From Paenibacillus timonensis (GTDB lineage Bacteria; Bacillota; Bacilli; Paenibacillales; Paenibacillaceae), in NCBI RefSeq assembly GCF_009725205.1, contig NZ_WNZY01000005.1:124001-188000 (forward strand): DNA of 64,000 bases. The letters run 5' to 3'. Of the stretch, positions 25,139 to 33,678 are shown one piece after another; position 1 is the first letter of the stretch; the number at the start of each line of letters is the position of its first letter. Both the position numbers and the translations under genes were made by a program. Under the pieces are notes generated by a model. The model ran no database searches, was not told where the DNA came from, and saw only the letters and a program-made list of their open reading frames with translations.

Positions 25139-25468
25139 TTAAGCTTCTGTAAAATCGAACGTTTTTACTACTTCGTACATGCCTGGGTCAAATGTTGCAA
25201 TTGTCAAAGCTTCTTTAAAAAATGGCAACGGTCTTGGATCGATACGCATCGCTTCGTAATGCTCCAAGCTTTTCCATTGCGCGTACATCGTGACTTTCGT
25301 GCCGTCAATGCTTTTGTGTAATGCACAAGAAATAAATCCAGGCGCAGAGTTAACGGAACCTTCTGTTGCCGCAGTCAACAGCTCGATAACACGCTGTTGG
25401 TTTTCTGGCTCTACTTTGAATACATTAATGAAAGTCAGAATTGATTCATTTGCATTAATTTGTGTGAT
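25139..25468 (-). CDS. antibiotic-biosynthesis-monooxygenase (ABM)-fold protein with ATC in place of the start codon
   Basis: Residues 1-109 read (M)TQINANESILTFINVFKVEP... then GSVNSAPGFISCALHKS, TKVTMYAQWKSLEHYEAMR and FDPGMYEVVKTFDF. This is an ABM-type dimeric alpha-beta barrel (heme-degrading or quinol-monooxygenase-like small proteins). A perfect AGGAGG (25478-25483, complement) lies 9 nt before codon ATC at 25468, exactly where ATG is expected. No ATG/GTG/TTG occurs in frame until TTG 25378. Either the start codon has mutated and the gene is dying, or ATC is used. It sits among clear pseudogenes. Confidence 0.6.
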   Translation of the reverse strand: MTQINANESILTFINVFKVEPENQQRVIELLTAATEGSVNSAPGFISCALHKSIDGTKVTMYAQWKSLEHYEAMRIDPRPLPFFKEALTIATFDPGMYEVVKTFDFTEA

Positions 25469-25486
25469 GTTTATTTCCCTCCTACA

Positions 25487-25687
25487 TTACAAAGATAATA
25501 TAGGTTGATCCTTTAGGGATTGAAATATGCATGAACAACATTCGTCCAAGAGTCTGACATCTCCGGAAACCATAGCTTCTCCAGACAGTACATCATGCGA
25601 ATTCGTAACCTTTGTCAACTGGCTTCCGGGAATTTTTAGCTCCATGGGAGCTGCGCCTATGGCCACAATCCTTTTACTTCTGAAACG
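25487..25687 (-). pseudogene. fragment of a FAD/NAD-binding reductase (2,4-dienoyl-CoA reductase/old-yellow-enzyme type)
   Basis: An open minus-strand segment reads KRIVAIGAAPMELKIPG, then SQLTKVTNSHDVLSGEAMVSG and DVRLLDECC, with a stop at 25487. The pattern VA.GA.P...PG...V..SHDVLSG is that of the FAD/NAD(P) domain of FadH-like flavin oxidoreductases just before the second Rossmann glycines, which are missing. It is bounded by a stop codon on the 5' side. About 65 residues remain of a protein of more than 600 residues. Confidence 0.5.
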
Positions 25688-26158
25688 TTATGGGACTATG
25701 TTCTTGTCCTCTGACAAATTTCAATCAACTATCATCGTTCTCTGTTAGCGAGCAGCTTGTTCAAACCCTTTAAAAGAACAGTAGCAGACCTTTTGGGAAA
25801 AACCTCTTTGAAGAATTCATTTCCTAATCGGTTAAATCAGAGCTCCGCAGTTCCAAGTCGTCCTTGAGCGAACCATCCTCATGGAAAGGTACTACAACAA
25901 TTAATTGGGTGTTCCACAAGAAAACTCATTAGCACCGATGTGATTGAAGTAACTTGCTGTAGATGAAACAAGCTTTTGCTTCTTTTTAACATCGTGGAAT
26001 AACTGTATCTCAATATACTCATGCGAATTACCCTCACTATTTAAAGCTCATCTCCCCTTCTATTCTTCCTCATTTACGCAATAGACTTAAGTCACATTCC
26101 TCCTCTCCTAATTCAGGTAAAATAAGCGGTATAATCCTTATTTATCCTTTACTATAGT
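25688..26158. other. decayed non-coding stretch before the methyltransferase-like gene
   Basis: No intact gene. Two short minus-strand open segments look coding-like but are unassigned. One runs about 26036-25901 (EYIEIQLFHDVKKKQKLV then IGANEFSCGTPN and a stop) and one about 25905-25826 (VVVPFHEDGSLKDDLELRSS). They may be one former gene split by a frameshift. The promoter of the next gene is probably near 26120-26155. Confidence 0.4.
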
Positions 26159-26170
26159 GTGGAGGTATAT

Positions 26171-27115
26171 ATGAGAAATTTTACGGGAGAGACAGCAAGA
26201 CAAATACTAACGGATGAAATTAGTGTTGAAACCTTACTAAAACAGTATCCTGAGTATAAGCAGGAAGTTCTTCAGGAGATTCATGCTCTTAAGAGTTCCG
26301 CAAAACCAGATTTGATTCGAGCGATTCTGGATAAGTACACCTTTAGTGCAAAGGTAGCCAGGAATCGAATTAATGCCAGTCGAATGAACGAACAAACTGT
26401 TAAGGCTTTTGTGCCTGACATCATCAAAGCACGTTTTGCTTTTTATTTGTTGGAACAATTAAATGCGATCGTTTCTTCAAAGAAGACGAGTACCAATACT
26501 CGCTTGAACCTCTGGGATGGGACCATTTTGCAGAGGCTCTTATTCAAGAAAGGGTTTGACCGAAAGCCCGTATCTGCGCGCTTCTTCCCCATTTATTGGA
26601 GACTGATAATGAACAAGAAGTTACTGATGCCACTAGTCAATCAAAAGGGAATATATTGTTTCTACTCCAAAGAACTGATCAAGGAACTTTCAATTCTAAT
26701 TGGTGACCATAGTTGCGTTGAGATTGGTGCAGGAGACGGTACCCTCACTACCTTCTTAAAAAAACATCATGTTGACTGTAAAGCGACTGACGACTACAGT
26801 TGGAATCATTATATTACATACCCGGATTTTGTGGAAAAAGCGGACGCCAAAACGGCTCTACATAAGTACAACCCCAAAGTTGTGATTTGTTCCTGGCCGG
26901 CTCCGAAAAATACATATGAAAAACATGTCTTTCAGTCATCTTCCGTCGACCTTTATATCGTAATCGGTACAAAAAGCGCAACGTATACAGGGGATTTTGA
27001 TACCTATTACAGCCTTAAACATTTCTCTATGATGCAAGACGAACGCTTATCTTCCTTGATCTTACCTCCTTCAGATGAAAATGCAGTTTATGTTTTCAGG
27101 CGTTTAGTCAAATAA
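26171..27115 (+). CDS. SAM-dependent methyltransferase-like protein
   Basis: This 314-residue protein starts at ATG 26171, with GGAGG 5 nt upstream. The C-terminal half carries a class-I methyltransferase core: motif I CVEIGAGDGTLTTFL (about 179), an acidic strand end KATDDYSWN, and a motif-IV-like VVICSWPAPKN (about 237), followed by LYIVIG. The N-terminal 140 residues are helical and Lys/Arg-rich, possibly for nucleic-acid binding. The substrate is unknown. SWPAP in place of NPPY/DPPY makes a base-methylating enzyme uncertain. It stands alone between the decayed region and the convergent ABC transporter. Confidence 0.6.
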   Translation: MRNFTGETARQILTDEISVETLLKQYPEYKQEVLQEIHALKSSAKPDLIRAILDKYTFSAKVARNRINASRMNEQTVKAFVPDIIKARFAFYLLEQLNAIVSSKKTSTNTRLNLWDGTILQRLLFKKGFDRKPVSARFFPIYWRLIMNKKLLMPLVNQKGIYCFYSKELIKELSILIGDHSCVEIGAGDGTLTTFLKKHHVDCKATDDYSWNHYITYPDFVEKADAKTALHKYNPKVVICSWPAPKNTYEKHVFQSSSVDLYIVIGTKSATYTGDFDTYYSLKHFSMMQDERLSSLILPPSDENAVYVFRRLVK

Positions 27116-27122
27116 GCGTGAC

Positions 27123-27866
27123 TTAGGCATCTCTCTTACGGTAAAATACAACAGCTGCAGCAATAAAGATCAGTGCCCACAACATCAATATTCCTGTCCC
27201 CTGCACAGGTGTTAGAGCATTTAATTCATCCGTGGAAGACGGTCTATACATAGATTGCCCCGCCGTATCCGGCAAGTAAGAAATAAAGCTTCGCAAAAAG
27301 CCCTTCGTCAATGGACTGACAATGTAATAATAACCAAGCAGGATCACTAAAGATGGAGTGGTTCGTTTGATTATAGCACCTATAGCTGCACTGAGTAGTG
27401 TGGTTAAGGTTAGATAACCTGTTGCACCTGCTATGACTTCAATCATGTCACCGATTTCAAACTCGACTGCTAAGTCTCTCATTCTGATCCAAGTATATAG
27501 CACACTTGATGCAACCATCAAAAACGCCGCGGGAATCGTGATTATGGCTACCGCTATATGCTTGGTGGTGAACTGAAGCCCCCGCCATGGCATCGCCGCT
27601 AAGGTCGTTCGAATCTGTCCCCCGTTGTACTCCGAACAAGTTGCCAAGATTCCAAGAATCATAAATCCCACTTGAAGATACCCCATAGAGGAAATCCCAA
27701 GATTCAATATATTTATCGATCCTCCTTGCTCTTTAAGACCAAGCGAAACATAAGCTGCAATCATCCCTAAATTCAGAATAAATGTACCCATAAGCGTAAG
27801 CCATACCGAAGGTAATGAAATGAGTTTGGCCAGTTCAGCATGAAGGATTCGCGTCAGCTTCCTCAT
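27123..27866 (-). CDS. ABC-2 type permease (LanE/G-like)
   Basis: This 247-residue membrane protein has six predicted helices and the layout of lantibiotic-immunity/bacitracin-type permeases (short N-terminal segment AELAKLISLPSVWLTL, cytosolic QIRTTLAAMPWR after helix 2). Its ATG overlaps the stop of the second permease by 4 nt (ATGA). It pairs with that permease and the ATPase to form one exporter. The likely role is self-protection against membrane-active peptides or cell-wall antibiotics. Confidence 0.85.
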   Translation of the reverse strand: MRKLTRILHAELAKLISLPSVWLTLMGTFILNLGMIAAYVSLGLKEQGGSINILNLGISSMGYLQVGFMILGILATCSEYNGGQIRTTLAAMPWRGLQFTTKHIAVAIITIPAAFLMVASSVLYTWIRMRDLAVEFEIGDMIEVIAGATGYLTLTTLLSAAIGAIIKRTTPSLVILLGYYYIVSPLTKGFLRSFISYLPDTAGQSMYRPSSTDELNALTPVQGTGILMLWALIFIAAAVVFYRKRDA

Positions 27867-28612
27867 GAGGCAATATCCCTCCTACTGAAGACAATAGAAG
27901 CAACAATGAAAAGGATCATTACCCAGGCAAACATCACTAATCCACCCATAAACGGAGGAAGAAATCGATCGTTCGTAAACATAAACATTTCAATTCCAAC
28001 TCGGTCCGGTAAGTATAATGCCAGCTTTGTGACCTTGGACAGCAGGAAACTAAAGGACACAAACGATGTATTAATGATGAGTACCGCAAGCGGAATCGTG
28101 CCATTCTTGGTTAAAACCGTTATCCCAAACGCTAAAAGAGCAGTAAATACCCAGTAACAAACTACACCGAACAGCTTGGACCATTCAAATGCAGGAGTAT
28201 ATTCACCAAGCATAAGATACGTGGCTGATATTGTTGTCATAATAGCCAAAATACATAGCAGTATGCTGACCACGATCACTGCCCCTGCTTTTGCCAGTAA
28301 TAAATGAAGCCTTGATGAGACAATCGTTAAGCTTGTTGTAATCTGTTGTCCTCCACCCGATTCACTGCTCTCTATCGAATACTCGCTGCTGACAGCAAGC
28401 ACACCGAGAATAATGACACCTTGCACCCCAAGAGCGAATCCAATATAGCCAACTTCCGAAAGTCGTGTGCTAATTCCAGCAATGATTTCCGCTCTCTGTG
28501 CCATGCTGTCTAAGGCCGCTATGAGCGCTGGAGCGAATGCCCCAATAAGTAAGGACAGCCAAATCCCCGGTAGGGAGAACAATTTAGATAGTTCTGCGTT
28601 GAATGCTCTCAT
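27863..28612 (-). CDS. ABC-2 type permease (LanE/G-like)
   Basis: This 249-residue, six-helix permease is paralogous to the one downstream (shared start NAELSKLFSLPGIWLSL; QQITTSLTIVSSR after the second helix). Overlaps of 4 nt at both ends link it to the ATPase and to the other permease. Two different permeases with a single ATPase is the LanFEG/CprABC arrangement that expels lantibiotics and related peptides from the membrane. Confidence 0.85.
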   Translation of the reverse strand: MRAFNAELSKLFSLPGIWLSLLIGAFAPALIAALDSMAQRAEIIAGISTRLSEVGYIGFALGVQGVIILGVLAVSSEYSIESSESGGGQQITTSLTIVSSRLHLLLAKAGAVIVVSILLCILAIMTTISATYLMLGEYTPAFEWSKLFGVVCYWVFTALLAFGITVLTKNGTIPLAVLIINTSFVSFSFLLSKVTKLALYLPDRVGIEMFMFTNDRFLPPFMGGLVMFAWVMILFIVASIVFSRRDIAS

Positions 28613-29322
28613 CCCATTCCACCTGCTTTGTCAGCTGTTAGGGCAAAATAGGCTTCCTCCAGCGAGGAATGATACCCTGTTACTTCCTCCAGTGTTCCAG
28701 AGGCAACAATTTTTCCATGCTTCATGATGATCACATCGTCAACCGTCTCTGCAAGCTCTCCTATGAGGTGACTGGATAATAATACGGTGTTTCCAGACTC
28801 AGCACGTTCACGCAGAAACGTCCGAATCCAGCGTATCCCTTCCGGATCAAGCCCGTTCACGGGTTCATCCAAAATCAATATCTCAGGATCACCCAATAAC
28901 GCGGCTGCCATTGCGAGTCTTTTCCCCATTCCCAGAGAATACTTCCCTACTCTTTGACCCGCTGCTTTTGTAAGACCTACGATTTCCAAAACTTCCTCGA
29001 CACGTGAGCGAGGCAAACCTGCGGCACAAGCCATCCAACGCAAGTGTGCTCGTCCTGTTCGGCTACGATGCGCTCCAGACCCATCCAGTGCGGCGCCCAC
29101 GGTTGCTAATGGATGATGCAATTGTGCGAATGGCTTTCCATTAATGAGTGCGGTCCCTGAAGTCGCACGATCTAATCCAAGCAATATGCGAAGGGTCGAA
29201 CTCTTCCCTGCCCCATTTGGACCCAAAAAACCAGTGACTCTACCTGGTCTAGCTGTAAAGCTAATCCCAGATAAGTTTTCTTGAGCTCCGCGACGTTTAA
29301 CCAAGTTCCTAATTTCAAGCAA
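28609..29322 (-). CDS. ABC transporter ATP-binding protein (LanF/BcrA-like)
   Basis: This protein of about 237 residues has Walker A GPNGAGKSS, signature YSLGMGKRLAMAAALLGDPE (LSGG variant SLGMG), Walker B EILILDEPVNGLDPEG and the H-loop SSHLIGE. It is of the BcrA/LanF type that powers the two permeases downstream. The preferred start is TTG 29322, 8 nt after AAAGGGAG; the frame is open to TTG 29352. The SD and this start sit in and beside a perfect 8-bp hairpin. Confidence 0.88.
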   Translation of the reverse strand: MLEIRNLVKRRGAQENLSGISFTARPGRVTGFLGPNGAGKSSTLRILLGLDRATSGTALINGKPFAQLHHPLATVGAALDGSGAHRSRTGRAHLRWMACAAGLPRSRVEEVLEIVGLTKAAGQRVGKYSLGMGKRLAMAAALLGDPEILILDEPVNGLDPEGIRWIRTFLRERAESGNTVLLSSHLIGELAETVDDVIIMKHGKIVASGTLEEVTGYHSSLEEAYFALTADKAGGMG

Positions 29323-29347
29323 CCATAACACTCCCTTTCTGTTATGG
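29323..29347 (-). promoter_or_regulatory. hairpin presenting the ATPase ribosome-binding site
   Basis: On the minus strand CCATAACA-GAAAGGGAG-TGTTATGG is a perfect 8-bp stem whose 9-nt loop is the Shine-Dalgarno sequence. The proposed TTG start follows the stem directly. It may display or gate the ribosome-binding site. Confidence 0.5.
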
Positions 29348-29351
29348 TCCA

Positions 29352-29417
29352 ATTATATAGAAGTAAAGTTACATCCCGTCGATCCTGTGGTTTACTTCTG
29401 GGTTACCTTTAGGTTAA
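29352..29417 (-). promoter_or_regulatory. predicted activated promoter of the ABC operon
   Basis: On the minus strand a TATAAT -10 (29357-29352) lacks a -35 consensus (GACGGG at the right distance). Upstream, three GGTTA-type half-sites (plus-strand 29389, 29401, 29412) recur every 11-12 bp, typical of direct repeats bound by OmpR-family regulators. A 9-bp inverted repeat AGAAGTAAA/TTTACTTCT (29359-29367 and 29391-29399) overlaps this region. The adjacent response regulator is the likely activator. Confidence 0.5.
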
Positions 29418-30424
29418 GCTCGACCAATTGCTACTCTTGTTCCCTTGTCATTGGATGTAATATTCGCTTTCAGCATCATCTTATTTAACATATAATCACA
29501 AGTCGATAACCCCATCCCTACCCCACGTTCATAGGAAGAATTGTCCATACCGGGACCACGGTCTGCAACGAGGATCTGTTCTTTTGCTACATCAACCACA
29601 ATGTTTGCATATTTCCCTTCAGCCGCATGGCGAATAATATTCTGAAATAAATTATCCAGAACCCGTGTCATCCATTTCGGATCTACTTCCCAATAAAAAG
29701 TTTCGTCTGCCGGCAAATCAACATCCAGTTGAATTTCTTTCTCCTCAAAAACAGGATACCACGCAGCAACAGAAGCTCTGACTAAACGTCCAATATCCGT
29801 TGACGCGGGCTCAAATGGATATTTCCCTGATGTAAGCAAAGTGTAGGACAGTAAATCATCCATTAGCACTCCGACTCTAGTAATCGTATGGTCCATCTCT
29901 GTTAAAGAGAGTTGCCCTTCTAGACTAACGGACTCATGATTTAATCGGGTGACATGTCCTCTCAAAATCGTAAGTGGTGTTCGTAAGTCGTGTGATAAAT
30001 TCGCAATAAGTCGATGTCGTAATAATTCCTCTTCATAGGCTCGATTGCGACTGTCCTCAAGCTGCTGCATCATCCAATTAAAAGAACTTCCTAACTGGTC
30101 GATCTCATCCATACGATCCGATTGAACAGATACGGGTTTAGGAAATGCGCTGTTTCTAGCTGTCATTGACATGACTTCTTGCAAGTGAGAGAGACGTCTC
30201 TGAAGTTTCAAGAAGAACAACCACGATAAGATCACAAACGCGACAATAATCAAACCAAACAAAAATACGGTAATATAAAACAGATTTAATGGATTCATTT
30301 CTTTTTTAGGGATACCAGAACCCCCAAAAAAGGCACTGAAGAAAATGAGAATCATCGGAGGTAAAAAGATGAACAGAAAATGGACTTTTAGAAAACGACG
30401 AAATAAGGATCCTGTCTGCTTCAT
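29414..30424 (-). CDS. intramembrane-sensing-type histidine kinase
   Basis: This 336-residue kinase has two N-terminal transmembrane helices (about 15-34 and 47-71) separated by only about 12 residues, so it has almost no extracytoplasmic sensor. This is the build of kinases that sense antibiotics through a partner transporter or inside the membrane. HAMP, HisKA with H145 (SHDLRTPLT) and HATPase_c (NLFQNIIRH, DRGPGM, GVGMGLS) follow. It overlaps the regulator gene by 4 nt and lies directly upstream of the ABC transporter it presumably controls. Confidence 0.88.
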   Translation of the reverse strand: MKQTGSLFRRFLKVHFLFIFLPPMILIFFSAFFGGSGIPKKEMNPLNLFYITVFLFGLIIVAFVILSWLFFLKLQRRLSHLQEVMSMTARNSAFPKPVSVQSDRMDEIDQLGSSFNWMMQQLEDSRNRAYEEELLRHRLIANLSHDLRTPLTILRGHVTRLNHESVSLEGQLSLTEMDHTITRVGVLMDDLLSYTLLTSGKYPFEPASTDIGRLVRASVAAWYPVFEEKEIQLDVDLPADETFYWEVDPKWMTRVLDNLFQNIIRHAAEGKYANIVVDVAKEQILVADRGPGMDNSSYERGVGMGLSTCDYMLNKMMLKANITSNDKGTRVAIGRA

Positions 30425-31098
30425 AGTTTCACTCGATAGCCAATTCCCTTTAGCGTCTCTATAATCTCCAGAGAATCCGGGTCACGTTCCAGTTTTTGAC
30501 GCAGTCGATGGATATGCACCTGAATTGTTTTGTCACCCGTAATATAGGATTCTTGCCAAATGGCTTCATAGATTTGCTCTTTGGGTATAACTTGATTAGG
30601 ATGCCGCAAGAAGTACATTAAGATTTGATGTTGTTTCCCTGTCAAAATAATTTCTTCTCCCGTGCGTTTGTCATAGACCATTTGGCCTTCTGGATCCACT
30701 TCAATCTGATTCCCCAGTGAGATACGTTCGGTAGGTGTTCCACCCGTTCGACGGATTAGCACTTCTAGTCTAGCAACCAATTCTTCCGTATGGAACGGTT
30801 TCGTTAAATAGTCATCGGCAAATTGTAATCCATCCACCTTGTCCTCGATCGAGGTTCGAGCAGATAACAGCAAAATAGGAACAGCAGGAGCTGCCTTCTT
30901 CAATCGTTTTCCCACCGTAAATCCATCTAACCCCGGTAACATAATGTCCAAAATAACGACGTCATGCTGGTTAACTTCTTTATCGGCACCCTCACCAGAA
31001 AGCAACCACTGAACTGAGAATCCTCGCTGCTCCAATTCTTCTTTAACCCAACTGCCTATTTTCTCATTATCTTCAATATACAAGACGTTTCTCTTCAA
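30421..31098 (-). CDS. OmpR-family response regulator
   Basis: This 225-residue regulator begins at TTG 31098, with GAGGGA upstream. The receiver domain has E9/D10, phospho-acceptor D51 (VVILDIMLPGLDGF) and Lys in DYLTKPF; the OmpR winged helix has TIQVHIHRLRQKL. In the loop before DDYLTKPF most relatives have GADDY after GLE.; here it reads DGLQFADDYL, one residue shorter. It should bind the direct repeats upstream of the ABC genes. Confidence 0.9.
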   Translation of the reverse strand: MKRNVLYIEDNEKIGSWVKEELEQRGFSVQWLLSGEGADKEVNQHDVVILDIMLPGLDGFTVGKRLKKAAPAVPILLLSARTSIEDKVDGLQFADDYLTKPFHTEELVARLEVLIRRTGGTPTERISLGNQIEVDPEGQMVYDKRTGEEIILTGKQHQILMYFLRHPNQVIPKEQIYEAIWQESYITGDKTIQVHIHRLRQKLERDPDSLEIIETLKGIGYRVKL

Positions 31099-31134
31099 GC
31101 AACATCCCTCTTTCTAAATGGTGTTCTTGAACGA

Positions 31135-32472
31135 TTACACGTTCATACCCCGTTTTACTTCCTCAACAACAGCTTTTACTCCCTCATCTATTTGCTCCGG
31201 TTGGGCACGAGAAATGCTGATTCGCAAAAATTTATCTCGCGCAAGGTAGTCCGAGAGATAGAACACTTTCCCGCTTGTTACGAGAATCCCACGTTCTTTC
31301 AGCCGCTCTACCACTCTTTCCAGATTGACTGCCTGTGGTACCTTGAAATTCGTAAACACACCCGATTGGGCATCCGCCACTTCAAGCAGCCCCTCATTAT
31401 ATCTTTTGAGCGCATCATGCAAGGTCTGGAACCTCGATTCATATTGACGATATATCTTCTCCCGGTGTCTCTCATACATTCCGTTTTTGATATAAATATC
31501 AAGAGCAGCCTGTGACAGCATGGCCGCAACGTTCTGTCCATTATAGGTGTGAAAGTGATGCAAAAGCGATTCAGGGAGTACCACTGCACCTAAACGCAAT
31601 CCAGGGAAAATGATTTTGGAGAAGCTTTTCAAATACACCACATGCTCGCTCTGGTCATATGCAAATATCGGATCGAACCCTCGTTTGTCTCCGAGATCCG
31701 CAATATAATCATCCTCGATCACGTACACATCATACTTGGCAGCAAGACGAGCGATCGTCTTTTTCTCTCTGACACCGTAGGATGTGCCGAGTGGATTATG
31801 ATGCCTCGACATCGTGTAGAAGCATTTTATCTCTCCGCCACGGAATAGCTCCTCTAGTTGCAGTAGATCGATGCCGTTTGCAGTACGAGCTATGACTTTT
31901 ACTGTCAGCCCCTCTGCCTCAAGGAATTTCAAAAATAAATTATAGCTTGGCTGCTCCACCAGAACGGTTGTCCTACCGTTTGGAAACGGCATTTTCGCTA
32001 TCGTCTGAAGCGCCTGTTGTATGCCAGATGTCACAACAATTTGCGAAGCCTTCGTAAACACTTGATCATCAGCTAGATGTCTAACAAGCGTTTCGCGTAA
32101 AGCGAGAAGCCCTTTTGTGTCTCCATAGGTGAACAGTTGGTATTTATATGTGTCGATAGCCTTGTTCAGGCAATGCTGAAAATCCCGGTATGGAAATACA
32201 TTCAGATCGGGTGAAGACGAGGCAAAATCAATGATCTTGACATCCGTACCCGCATCCTCCTCTTCATCCTCCACCATGTAGTATCCGCTTTGCGGTATGG
32301 AATAGACGGAATGACGTTTTTCTAACTCTGCATAAGCCCGTGTCACCGTGTTGATGCTGCAACCGTACAAATTTGCTGCTTGGCGCACTGAGGGCAGCTT
32401 TTGTCCCGGACGAAATATACCTATCCTTCTCTTTTGTTCAATATCTGCCAAGATCTCCAAATATTTTTTCAT
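31135..32472 (-). CDS. MocR-type GntR/aminotransferase transcriptional regulator
   Basis: This 445-residue fusion has an N-terminal GntR winged helix (LPSVRQAANLYGCSINTVTRAYAELE, about 25-50) and a fold-type-I aminotransferase domain binding PLP. The Schiff-base lysine is in YLKSFSKIIFPGLRLG. MocR proteins use the aminotransferase fold as an effector sensor. It is divergent from an EamA exporter, with a perfect palindrome between them, so it most likely controls that exporter. Confidence 0.9.
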   Translation of the reverse strand: MKKYLEILADIEQKRRIGIFRPGQKLPSVRQAANLYGCSINTVTRAYAELEKRHSVYSIPQSGYYMVEDEEEDAGTDVKIIDFASSSPDLNVFPYRDFQHCLNKAIDTYKYQLFTYGDTKGLLALRETLVRHLADDQVFTKASQIVVTSGIQQALQTIAKMPFPNGRTTVLVEQPSYNLFLKFLEAEGLTVKVIARTANGIDLLQLEELFRGGEIKCFYTMSRHHNPLGTSYGVREKKTIARLAAKYDVYVIEDDYIADLGDKRGFDPIFAYDQSEHVVYLKSFSKIIFPGLRLGAVVLPESLLHHFHTYNGQNVAAMLSQAALDIYIKNGMYERHREKIYRQYESRFQTLHDALKRYNEGLLEVADAQSGVFTNFKVPQAVNLERVVERLKERGILVTSGKVFYLSDYLARDKFLRISISRAQPEQIDEGVKAVVEEVKRGMNV

Positions 32473-32566
32473 GATTCTAGCACCCCATGCTTAGATATCA
32501 ATCTCAAGTAATTCCTATGTCACACTATAGCTTAAAAAGCGCCCTCGCTCTAGATCTGCCGATCAT

Positions 32567-32584
32567 AACTGTACCGATACAGTT
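32567..32584. promoter_or_regulatory. palindromic operator between the MocR and EamA genes
   Basis: AACTGTA-ccga-TACAGTT is a perfect 7-bp inverted repeat with a 4-nt centre in the divergent intergenic region. It is the best candidate MocR binding site. Confidence 0.65.
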
Positions 32585-32674
32585 GTGTTTTTTTCAAATT
32601 GAGCCTTGAGATGGGATGCCTTACGATTCAATTACAGGTCAATCCAATCATTCTCTAATAGGAGGAGATCATCT

Positions 32675-33634
32675 TTGCAAACCAAGATTCAAAGCGCTCG
32701 ATTCTACGCCTATCTTGCCGTACTCATCTATGCGATCATCATCGGGTTATCGTTTATGTTTGTCCGTGTCGCACTCTCGTACGCCAATCCGATCGACACC
32801 CTTGCTTTTCGCTTCACCTTGTCCTTCGTGGGAGTTGTCGTCCTAGTGGCCACCCGAGTATTCCGTATCTCACTCAAGGGTAAGCCGTGGCCAAGATTAT
32901 TTTTATTAGCTCTGTTGTATCCACTTGGATTCTTCATTCTGCAGACCTTCGGCTTGAAGTATTCTTCATCTGCTGAAGGAGGCATTATCTTTGCGACGAC
33001 GCCGATCCTAACCGCTCTACTAGCCGGGTTGTTTCTCAAGGAAACTACGACACAACGGCAGAAGCTTTCGATTTTGATTTCCGTGGTCGGTGTGATTTTG
33101 ATTTTTGTCATGCAAGGCACCGGGATTCATCTTACGAATGTGACCGGCATAATGCTGCTTACCCTTTCGTGTCTTGCATCTGCGGGATATGTCGTACTTT
33201 CGCGTTATCTGCTTCGCACATTCACTCCATCCGAGGTAACTACTTTCATGATGGCGATCGGGTTCATCATCTTTTGGATCGCGTCAATCATGAGTCATCG
33301 GGTTAACGGGACATTGGACCAAATTTTCGCGCCGCTCTCGAATATGCAGTTTGTCTGGGCCATCGTTTATCTTGGCATATTGGCATCCTTGGTGACATCC
33401 CTCTTGGCGAGTTACGCGCTGACCCAACTTGAATCTTCCAAAATCAGCGTATTTTCAAATTTGTCTACCGTGATCTCCATAGCAGCGGGTTCCTTCTTAC
33501 TCGGAGAGGCTTTGACCGTCTATCATTACATCGGCACAGTACTTATTATCGCAGGAGTAATTGGAACGAATGTAAAGCAGAAAGCTACGCAGGGCGACTT
33601 CACTCCGAGTGACAGGACGAAACAAACCAGATGA
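32675..33634 (+). CDS. EamA/DMT-superfamily transporter
   Basis: This 319-residue protein has ten predicted helices in two EamA repeats (first ending near LILIFVMQG, second near GVIGTNVKQK). It starts at TTG 32675, 9 nt after AGGAGG; the longer frame from 32606 covers the operator and is unlikely. EamA proteins export amino acids or metabolites. The divergent MocR regulator suggests an amine or amino-acid-like substrate. Confidence 0.85.
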   Translation: MQTKIQSARFYAYLAVLIYAIIIGLSFMFVRVALSYANPIDTLAFRFTLSFVGVVVLVATRVFRISLKGKPWPRLFLLALLYPLGFFILQTFGLKYSSSAEGGIIFATTPILTALLAGLFLKETTTQRQKLSILISVVGVILIFVMQGTGIHLTNVTGIMLLTLSCLASAGYVVLSRYLLRTFTPSEVTTFMMAIGFIIFWIASIMSHRVNGTLDQIFAPLSNMQFVWAIVYLGILASLVTSLLASYALTQLESSKISVFSNLSTVISIAAGSFLLGEALTVYHYIGTVLIIAGVIGTNVKQKATQGDFTPSDRTKQTR

Positions 33635-33678
33635 TAACCCTAAATCAATAAAATTAGATAATTAGGAGCGTGTAGAGA

